NCBI GenBank assembly: GCA_958299035.1
Contig: CATQJL010000112.1
Location: 64,139,117 to 64,203,116, forward strand
Length of the DNA: 64,000 bases
Reading direction: 5' to 3'
From: Cylicocyclus nassatus
Taxonomy: Eukaryota > Nematoda > Chromadorea > Rhabditida > Strongylidae
The notes under the pieces were generated by a model. The model saw only the letters and a program-made list of their open reading frames with translations, searched no databases and was not told the DNA's origin. The stretch's first letter is position 1, and each line of letters opens with the position of its first letter. A program made the position numbers and the translations under genes. Positions 56,269 to 64,000 of the stretch are shown in pieces.

Positions 56269-57167
56269 ATTTTGGTCAAAATGTGATGCTCTTGAATTGT
56301 AAGGAAACTTCGCTTTTAGAGGTTTTCGAACACGCTCTTTACAAAATTCGTGGTCTTTGAGGATTACACGATCTTTTTGATGAGATACGGTGAGGTGACT
56401 GTAACTGAATCACGAAAGTGCGTAGCTTTGCCCACACTTCTCGCGTGTTCGTGCAAGTCAAAGTTAGTAGGGACTGTGCCATCGAATGGTGCATGCCTCA
56501 GTCTCTACTCTACAGAAATCGCCGAGTTACGAGCCTACGAAAACACATCCTCATGAATTTTGCCCAAAATGTAAAGATCGCATATTTCGTCGAAATTCCA
56601 CCGTGAGTGCTTATGCAACATGTTGATTAAATCTTTCAAGTCCTTAATGGATCTTATTGTGTTAGATTTCGTAGTATGAGTTTCAGCCACCGAAATAGCT
56701 TTGATTTTCAACTGAGCAGCTGAAGCACACGCAAGCACCATATCCAATAGTGGGAGTCGTTGGGCGAAGCGAACATAATATCCGCAACGAGCGTCATGCA
56801 AGCGCTCACAGAGGGATTTCGACGAAATATGCGATCTTTATATTTTGGGCAAAATTCATGAGGACGTGTTTTCATAGGCTCGTAACCCGGCGTTTTTTAT
56901 AGAATGGAGCCTGATTCATGCAGCATTCGATAGCACAATTCCTAGTAACTTTGACTCAAGAAGCAAGCAAGCAAGTTTCCTGACAGCTAGCTAGAAGCGC
57001 GGGCAAAGTTACGCACTTTCGTGATGCAGTTATAGTCACCTCATCGTATCTCTCCAAAAAGACCCTGTAATCCTCAAAGACCACGAATTTTGTAAAGAGC
57101 GTGTTTGAAAACCTCTAAAAGCGAAGTTTCCTTACAATTCGAGAGCATCACATCTTGACCAAAATCC
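56269..57167. repeat. Long imperfect palindrome, arms about 330 bp
   Basis: TTTTGGTCAAAATGTGATGC at the left pairs with GCATCACATCTTGACCAAAA at the right. The arms continue through GAGGATTACA, CACGAAAGTGCGTA and ATATTTCGTCGAAAT. It lies inside or next to R6 copy b and R6 copy a has the left border (22940-22980), so it may be the centre of the R6 element. The mirror frames here are not genes. Confidence 0.75.
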
Positions 57168-57343
57168 ATCGGCGAGCTTCCAGAGCGCAAAACAATAAAA
57201 AATGAAGTAACGAACATACCGGAAAACTTGCTTGTCGAGGTTATCCGACCTGCTGATTTCAAAACTCACATCTGCTTAGCAAGATAGCTTCGTATCTTGC
57301 GGCTATAACGCGTAGAATTTGGCACGACAAGATTTTTCCACAA

Positions 57344-57895
57344 TTCACCAGCCGTATTTCCTTTGAAAAGAAATCTGCGCCTCTATTTAGCACATCATAA
57401 TCTACAGAAAAAGTACTATCGAAAGATCCTTGCTGGAATTTACCCGGGGCAATGCTCGCTGCTTTACACCTTCGCGAAAAGACGTCCGCAGAAAGATTCA
57501 AGAGCATTGAAATCGAAATATCAAGGACACGCTGTATATGAAAAGATTCGCCTTGATGAGCTGAGCAAGGGGCTAATTTCGGTGTCAAAAAATACTTATT
57601 CCGAAGGAAATGGCGAGTGGGATTTGAAAACGCTTGATTTTTCCAGATTCACCAATGCTTCTATCTCCTTTGGAAAGGAGTCTGAGCCTATTTTTAGCGC
57701 ACAATAATCTACAAGAACAGTATTATCGAATAGTGCTTAGTAAAGTCTTCTATGTTGGATAGGCGCTGCTTCACATATTCGCGAAAGGACCTCCGCAAAA
57801 GAATTTGAAAAAAAACTGGAGACGGAATATCGAACACATCGTACCTCCACTTCATATATCAGAAGATTGTCCGTGCCGAGCTGATTCGAATGGTG
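57344..57895 (+). repeat. Tandem duplication, period about 304 bp, diverged
   Basis: ATTTTTCCACAATTCACC at 57332 recurs as ATTTTTCCAGATTCACC at 57637, and the following roughly 240 bp match with substitutions and small indels (TTAGCACATCATAATCTACA against TTAGCGCACAATAATCTACA). The plus-strand frame 57363-57707 covers the first copy; it is disrupted in the second, so coding status is doubtful. Confidence 0.65.
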
Positions 57896-57941
57896 GCTTT
57901 GAATTCAGAATATGTCCACTTTGGTATGGCCACGCGATGGT

Positions 57942-58036
57942 GATGTCCATGCATGTAGCGACATGTAGCATCACTCATGGACATGTCGCTACATGTCCAT
58001 ACATGTAGCGACGTGTCCATTCATGTAGCAACATGT
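57942..58036. repeat. Cluster of 20-bp palindromic units
   Basis: The unit CATGTAGCGACATGTCCAT recurs about four times, both direct and inverted (GACATGTCGCTACATGTCCA). Because CATG and ACATGT are themselves palindromes, many alternative hairpins are possible. Confidence 0.7.
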
Positions 58037-58302
58037 ATGTACATTCGGTCTATTTTTGAAAACATATGAGCGGTATTGTGTTGCCTTTTCAGGTTTGTTG
58101 CGCTGAATTGATAATTCTTGGAAGGCCGACCCTAGCAGAAGGCTAAAAACCTATGGCTGTACTTTCAAAGGTATGTAGTGTAGATTTATCTATGTCACAC
58201 TGAGCCAGCACTGCTTTCGCTGGAGTGTGCCAAATTTGATTTCTTTTTCAGTTTTCAGTTACGGAAATACAGCAACTGTACATACTGCTTGATGTTCACA
58301 TA

Positions 58303-58948
58303 CAGGGTGTCCCAAAAAATGTGAACTGTTGTTGATTGTTAATAACTCCCTTGCTTTAGCGTCTTTCGCCGAGCTTGAGGCACCATTCTATAGAGCGAGG
58401 TTTAACTTAGATTTACAGTATGGAACGAATCGTCAGTCGCTCTTCATTACTGTAGCATTACGGTAGTGGTAGGCCATATTCTGCCTCGGAACAAAACCAA
58501 ACAACCCAAAAACTTTTATGCTATGGTAATAGAAGACGCTAATTTCGAATATGAAATTTCCATTTTACTGTGATGCTTCTTTCCAAGGTTATCCTATTTA
58601 AACCGTAATAACTGAACTTCTAGCATTCGTCAGAAATGTGACTACACCGTCAAAAAGCTAAAAACACTCGTAAAAAGTTATCTAATGGAATCAGCGCGCA
58701 TGAAAACCCTAGTACACGATTTTTCAGATTTTTTGAACAAATTTTGTCAAATGGCATATTTCACAATAAATCACATGCTAGAAGTTCATACCGTCCTACA
58801 GTAGCGAACAGCGATCGGTGATTCGCTGCATACTACAAATCTAAGTTGAACCTCGCTCCAAAGAATGGTGCCTCAAGCTCAGCGAAAGACAAGAAAGCAA
58901 CGGAGTATTAACGATCAAACAGTGTTCACATTTTTTTGGGACACCCTG
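58303..58948. mobile_element. Mariner-like MITE, 646 bp
   Basis: CAGGGTGTCCCAAAAAATGT and the end ATTTTTTTGGGACACCCTG are flanked by TA (58301-58302, 58949-58950). The long subterminal repeats of about 170 bp, with TTTAACTTAGATTTACAGTA and TCATTACTGTAG, are those of the elements at 3588 and 20450. No transposase is present. The intact ends suggest it moved more recently than the copy at 20450. Confidence 0.85.
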
Positions 58949-59329
58949 TATATGCATAAATGAGTGAAAGTTCGCAAGATGGCTCGGATCTTAAAACCTA
59001 TTTATTGAAAATAAATTTGATTTCAGATATTGCTTCCAAGCTTCACATAAATCGAGTTCTCTGCAATTCTTTGAAGGCAGACTCGTAGAGCTTGTCTTTC
59101 CTCTATCCAATAAAATGTTTCCCGGTTATTATATAAACTCGCTATGTAGTGTAGTAAACGTGCATTTTTCCAGTCTTTCTTTGTTACTGTCGGACATGAT
59201 AGGAATTTTGGAGTTCTCAAAAAAAAAACGGATTATATGGAATATTGTAGAACCTCTAGTTCCGAATGTTATATAATGCCAAAAATTGTGTCCCCAAAAC
59301 TCGCTAAACATCTGACCCACCACCATCAT

Positions 59330-59887
59330 GATATTCATGGTAGAAAGTACCAAATCAAGAACATTTTCAAGATGGGTTGATTGCCGAACGTGCTGGTAGT
59401 TATTACAATTGAGAAAAAGTCGATCAGATGCTTACTTTAGACTTCTTGTCAAGTGCACGCATTATTACAGTGTATACGCAGGTCAAACTTACCAAGAATA
59501 ATGGAAAGTCCAAAGTGCAAAGATACCAGTTCAATGAGCTTATAGATGAATAACTTAATCATACAGAGTCAATCGCGGAGGACGGTAAACGTTGATAAAC
59601 CTGACCAGATTTGAGTCTGTAGAGGAAAAAAGATCGATAGAGGTTGAATCTATCATACATATGGAAAGATGCATACTCTTCATGGAGATGTTCGCTTTGA
59701 AAAGGCAATATACACCACCACCTACTCTGCTAGTTCTGTGTTCGATGTAGGGAATATGGAAGATTAACCAAAGTTTCTGCTTCTCTGATTTTGGAATTTG
59801 GCCAATTTCAGTGACAAAAATCACTTCAGGTTTTTGTGCATAGAAGAAAACATTCAATTCAAACGTTCTGTTAGTCACGCCATGCAA
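59330..59887 (-). pseudogene. LINE ORF2, endonuclease part, broken
   Basis: The minus-strand frame 59887-59555 contains AQKPEVIFVTE near its start, then TSRVGGGVYCLF, then LVRFINVYRPP. These are the familiar blocks of the apurinic-like endonuclease domain of CR1/Jockey-type LINEs (catalytic Glu in the VTE block, GGGV strand, VYRPP strand). After a stop and frame change it resumes near 59409 with QHVRQSTHLENVLDLVLS, the block normally just before the final SDH motif. The GDFN Asp/Asn block is not clear. This enzyme nicks target DNA to prime reverse transcription. No reverse transcriptase domain follows on this strand before the MITE at 58948, so the 3' part is lost. Confidence 0.7.
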
Positions 59888-60720
59888 AACTGTTGGTTTC
59901 TCTGGCGCCTATGTGGAAGCTCAGAAACATGCTTAAGCTGTTCATTGAAGACAACCCATTCATGCTCCGATTTTCCTTTGTTACGTTCCCTCTCGTGTAG
60001 GCGAAGCTCATATACGGCCATTGTTTCATTTTGGGTCGTGATCTCTGCGAAATATATTGGTAAAGCAAGACCCTATCTTTACCCTATATCTAGACCTTAT
60101 CTTTATCTTTGTCGTAGAATAGGTCTGAGGTTTTTGAGTGCAAAAATATTCTTACTTATTACCTTCTATGCAGTGTGCTAGGTTGGCCTATGCTTTTAAT
60201 CATTTTTTTTCTGTGCACCTCGAGTGTAATAGATAAAGATAAAGATAAAGACCCGCGCAAAAGGCAAGCTCTAAATATACCAGTCGCCAATTACGGAAGG
60301 AAAACAACTTTCGTTCAGTGGGGGCGATTATTGATGTGCCTACCAATTTAAAAAAAAATTCAAATGGGCTACAGTCAAAGTCAAGTGCATCAAGTACATC
60401 GTCTACCTTTTTTCTCAAATCACTCACACATTCACTGGCACGGAATCCTAATGATGCTTCCGGGTTACCGCTGGTCACCACAGTCTCGTTGCGCTTTTCA
60501 CTCAGTACTGCCTCATGAATCTCATATTGCAGTTTATTGGAGAGGATAGTTTGTTGACTAGTGCATCTGTATTAACGCATTGTGTGAGGTCAAGCGCAGT
60601 CATTTGATTGTAGCCAGGTTCAACGATATGATCAGAGTTGTTTACAGAACTGCGGAGCATGATAATGAAGGTTTCCGAACCGGAAGTTCTTTTGCCGACG
60701 CATTTAGACTTGGCAGGCAT
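59875..60720 (-). pseudogene. LINE ORF1 (RRM-type RNA-binding protein), broken
   Basis: Upstream of the endonuclease on the minus strand, a possible start (MPAKSKCVGKRTSG) at 60720 is followed by a frame that shifts near 60540 into EIHEAVLSEKRNETVVTSG. This block and the RHINNRP..TKVVFLP block near 60330 (in another frame) fit the RRM-like fold of CR1/Jockey-clade ORF1 proteins, which bind the element RNA. The C-terminal part at 60045-59875 (LRLHERERNKGKSEHEWVVF to TGA) matches the usual end of such proteins. Several frameshifts and a TTTATC microsatellite near 60085-60255 break it. It overlaps the start of the ORF2 remnant. Confidence 0.6.
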
Positions 60721-62277
60721 GCTAGATGTCCATGTTAGATATCCATGTTTAACCAATTTGTCAACGTGATTGATAATCGGTAAACTTAGGAGAGATATGA
60801 TCGATTTGACGCAAATGGAAATAACTGAATCGGGATAGCACAAATATGGGTTTTTGCACTAAGCAGAAGCATTTTATACATAAAAGTATTCGCTCACTTG
60901 CAGGAACGGTGAGTTCCGACTAATATGAATGAACTAAAAGACTCTTCGGAGCTTGAATGCAATATTCCAGTAAATAGATTCAAATCTTTTTTTCAAATTT
61001 TGCTTTTCACAAGTTACTCGAACAGACTGACCGAATAATATGAAAACGTCTACACTCCACTGTATAAGAAATGTGAGTGATGCTGCTGCATTAAGAAAAG
61101 AATTTTTATTATATGTTGTAGTACAGTTCAATGTAAACGCTTTTTTTTGTCATACAAGGTGTCCTTCACAGAGCTGACATTTCATACTTGTAAAATTCTT
61201 CATAACATAAACGCCTCGTCGATCTGTAATATGAAAGTGAATTTTTCTCTAAAACGCCTATCGGTAAGACAAGCTCATCAGTTATTGCTATTAGTTTCAG
61301 TGCCAAACACAAAAAAACCAATAACGCATAATGAGCGAAGGTGCGTTTATAAAAGCTAACTACTATTTTGAAAATTACGAAACGGTCAGTATTGTCATTC
61401 ATTACAAGAACACTATAGCTGTTTTGAGTCAAGCTAAGCCATGGTCAGAGAAGTATGGTGGTGAAGTGAAGCCGCAAAAATTTCTCGGAGATAGGCTCAG
61501 TAGTCCTTCAGGAGACAGATTTGGCTGTCATTCCTGTAAGTGTTCTGACAGTGCTAATAAACTACAGATCAACAACAGGCGTTCTTTTGACTTTCAAGTA
61601 TTGTATTACCCTTTCAACATGTAGTCACACAAAACTTTAGCGCAAGGCCCTAGAAGTTGCTGATAGGCAGGAATACATGGCGTCTTTAATTTCTATATAA
61701 TAGGTTGTCCCGCTTTTTTTGGACAGCTGCCACATCCGCAAAGTAGACAATTATGAAAAGCTTCCGTTTGAGCTTTGAGCTTCCGTTTTTTTTCCATTCT
61801 CTATCAACGCTTATGCCTTAATTGCAGTACAGTACAAAAACTCCTAGAAAATCAAGTTCTGAGACCCATGCTTTTTCCCAAGGTCAACTTTCGTTAAGTT
61901 TTTTATAATAATCCTCCGAAAACATCCATATAACGAATAGAAAGTGTAAGCCATATAAAACACAGAACAATTTTTGTCTACCCAGCTTGCTTCTGAAAAA
62001 AAAAACAAAAGTATTTCTTTGCAGGTATCAAATTCCATATTTGATCATCTCAGTCATAGAACAGCAATCGACGAGCAGCTTGGGTGTCATTCGATGCAAC
62101 TTTTCACCTCTTTCTAAGAAGTGCTTTCTGTTCCCGATTTGTGAAACACTTAGTAAAAAAATTAACATAGTTCTTTTCTGTGTTCAGCTTTCATTTTATC
62201 ATGACTCATTAGCAATCAATAGTCGATCCTAATTTGGTAAAGCACGGTGGCATACCCCGCGGACACGCGCCGGTGAG
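60721..62277. other. Unassigned, several short frames, no gene supported
   Basis: Plus frames at 61147-61359 and 61331-61624 and a minus frame at 61166-61432 overlap. A minus-strand acceptor (TTCATATTACAG) lies near 61229. A mariner-like TATAATAGGTTGTCCC motif at 61696 has no partner. The evidence does not select a gene. Confidence 0.25.
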
Positions 62278-62341
62278 AAACCCTTAGATTCCGAGAATGA
62301 GAGGGCGTGGCCCTCTCATTCTCGGAATCTAAGGGTCTCTC
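62278..62341. repeat. Near-perfect 64-bp palindrome
   Basis: GAAACCCTTAGATTCCGAGA and ATGAGAGGGC form the left arm, then GTG, then the exact complement ending CTAAGGGT. It could be a short MITE or part of one; no outer repeat is seen. Confidence 0.85.
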
Positions 62342-63512
62342 ACCCAAAGTACCTTAGGGATTGATTTGGACCCAGTGATGGGTGTGACCATAGACCTAGT
62401 GAACAGACGCCGAGATCGGAAATTAAGGCCCAGAGCATACCCCTCCCCCAGTTTCAGTCACCACGCGATTTGGCCACTTGTCAGGTTTCTTCAAAACCAA
62501 CACTTGGAGGCCACAAGTAGCTGATGTATACAACTTTTGTGAGTCAATAGAATATGCTCTTTTCCATGTGCTCAAATTGAGTTTGCGACAAGTTGTAAGC
62601 AGCTAGAGTATTGCCAAGTAGCGTTGCGATTGAAAGTGCTTGAGTATGCCCGTGCCTAAGACAGCGAGAGGGGAGCAGTCCTAACTAAGCCTGTCCACGC
62701 CTACTATTTGAGATTAATATAATCAGTCTTACCAAGAACCCTCACCCAGTAAGGTGTTGTGTTTTTTTCTTTCTCTCTACCAACTCATTTCAACTTTCTT
62801 CTTTATTTTTCTGCATTGTCATTTCTCTAATAAACCTTCCTGTCTAACCACGTGTTTGATTGGTCTCATCAGTCGTAAGTAGCGACTTGTACAGTTGGAT
62901 TAACTGTCAAATACACAATATATACAGCTAGCTGTATTAGGAAATCCGAATCGTTGTGTGTTGGCAAATCCAGCTGAAACTTTGCCACATATACTTTCAA
63001 TCTTTCAATCCCGACCGAGAACATAGGCTACTTTTGTGGCGTATCGTTTTGTCTTTATATGAAATCATTGATTTGTTAATATCTCTAAGGAAGAATTCTT
63101 GTCACGTAGTACCAAGCATTTTCCCATAATTACACACAGAGCAGCAAAGCTCATTTCAGTCTAAGGATCACAGAAATGCGGTAAATCCAAGTGAAGTCCC
63201 AAGGGAAGTCATCCATAATATGGAAGGAAGAGGGGGGGGGGTAAAGTAATGCTGGCGACCAAAACAGCATTCACCTCATCCCCAGTCATTGGCCAGGGTT
63301 AGACCGGGAAAGCCAGCTAATCTTAAATCCTGGGCATAACTCACGCGATTTCAGTCGCTACGCGATTTGGCAATACTTCATTTGTTCATAACTAATCGTA
63401 AGGGATTTCTGGATGTACGGAAAGTAGGACTGTGCATTTCGGGTTTGCCAGTATTGAATTTGAAAACGTCTGGCAGATAGCCAGATCGCGTGACGACTAA
63501 AGTCGCGTGAGG
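62342..63512. other. Unassigned, weak internal repetition
   Basis: CAGTCACCACGCGATTTGGC near 62456 and CAGTCGCTACGCGATTTGGC near 63352 are similar and in direct orientation about 0.9 kb apart. R4-like sequence (GAACATAGGCTACTTTTG) lies near 63020. No gene is seen. Confidence 0.3.
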
Positions 63513-63798
63513 TGTGCCCGCGGAATTATAAATAAAGCTGGGTTTGTCTGTTCGTATGTATGTATCAACGGCTCCCAGATTTATGTGGAGGCGGGTTGTG
63601 GACTTCTCTGATTTTCAGGATAAATTTGATCTTCACGTTATAGCATTTGTTGTAGAGCTGTTCAACATAACCGGAACTCGCTCACAATTGATAGATTAGG
63701 CTGAGGTGACCTATGTGGCTGCGGCGTACCTGCCGCACCTTCATATGTTTGGGTGTTGCTATGTCTATTATCAAATTGTTTCTAGTGATCCCGCGGCA
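63513..63798 (+). repeat. Possible 5' LTR or leader of an element leaving the window
   Basis: TGTGCCCGCGGAATTATAAA at the left and CCCGCGGCA at the right give TG..CA ends with a related CCCGCGG on each side, a TATAAATA motif near 63527 and an AATAAA. TGGACGCCGACATAGGGG follows directly, at the place of a primer-binding site. The second LTR would be outside the window, so this is only a suggestion. Confidence 0.3.
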
Positions 63799-63853
63799 TG
63801 GACGCCGACATAGGGGAACCTTTGTGTTTTTCTAATAAATCGTCAACGACTCA

Positions 63854-64000
63854 ATGCGTTCCACTACAACTACCGATCAGGATCAAGGACAAGAAGAAGC
63901 TTCCACCGACCGACCAGAAGCCTCCATCGATCAAGGACAAGAAGAACTGCTGCAGCTCAAATTGAGGAGGAAGCCATCACTGGTCGAGGAACTAACAAGT
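63854..64000 (+). CDS. N-terminal part of a possible retroelement polyprotein, runs off the window
   Basis: From the ATG at 63854 the frame is open for all 49 codons to the edge. It is acidic and glutamine-rich and contains a repeated DQGQEE segment (also visible in DNA as GATCAAGGACAAGAAGAA twice), followed by ELLQLKLRRKPSLVEELTS. The charged helical start after a TG..CA-bounded block and a TGG primer-like site resembles the beginning of gag in BEL/Pao or Ty3-type elements. A host gene is possible. No domain can be identified from this length. Confidence 0.35.
   Translation, partial: MRSTTTTDQDQGQEEASTDRPEASIDQGQEELLQLKLRRKPSLVEELTS

Noticed and set aside
56350..56880. Frames at 56350-56606 (plus) and 56535-56801 (minus)
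   Set aside because: Both lie in the palindrome at 56269-57167 and mirror each other in part.
1..64000. tRNA, rRNA or spliced-leader genes
   Set aside because: No B-box-like GGTTCGANTCC with a matching acceptor stem and no rRNA or SL-type block was recognised by reading; a tRNAscan/Infernal run would be needed to exclude them.

Overview
This is animal nuclear DNA dominated by mobile elements, with no long open gene. The longest uninterrupted frame is about 137 codons. The candidate exons are short and end in GT..AG-type splice signals. Tc1/mariner, hAT-like and PIF/Harbinger-like short inverted-repeat elements are abundant. Together with a possible C-type-lectin exon and short pyrimidine-AG acceptors, this suggests a nematode, but no diagnostic host gene, spliced leader or rRNA was found, so the organism call is an inference.

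Layout. 0-14 kb: half of a foldback element, a small MITE, a 2.86-kb mariner-like element with a decayed transposase (itself carrying a nested insertion), a LINE/SINE-like repeat, an unusual direct-plus-inverted duplication (7.58-8.17 kb), and a chain of mariner-type foldbacks with a hAT-like MITE between two of them. 14-24 kb: unassigned sequence, a long foldback (16.2 kb), a second foldback (18.7 kb) and a mariner MITE carrying another MITE. 22-35 kb: several members of the same dispersed families (R1, R2, R5, R6, M1) and a possible lectin exon near 29.5 kb. 35.5-38.1 kb: a Tc1-like foldback with a 982-bp MITE in one arm. 38.4-39.2 kb: a decayed coding frame of unknown family. 42.4-44.1 kb: an LTR retrotransposon with intact 307-bp LTRs and a 4-bp target duplication; it has lost most of its coding capacity but contains the C-terminal part of an SF1 helicase. 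45.6 and 54.4 kb: two more members of the foldback family seen at 16.2 kb. 47.8-50.3 kb: possible exons of a split host gene whose intron is filled with repeats. 56-58 kb: a palindrome and a 304-bp tandem duplication. 59.3-60.7 kb: the 5' part of a LINE on the minus strand (ORF1 and endonuclease). 63.5 kb to the end: a possible LTR and the first codons of an ORF that leaves the window.

Almost everything recognised is non-autonomous or broken. The nested insertions give a relative order of transposition events. The most unusual items are the helicase fragment between LTRs, the three-member foldback family with a conserved core, and the duplicated-inverted block at 7.6-8.2 kb. Family names R1, R2, R4, R5, R6, M1, FB and FB-2 are local labels used only here.
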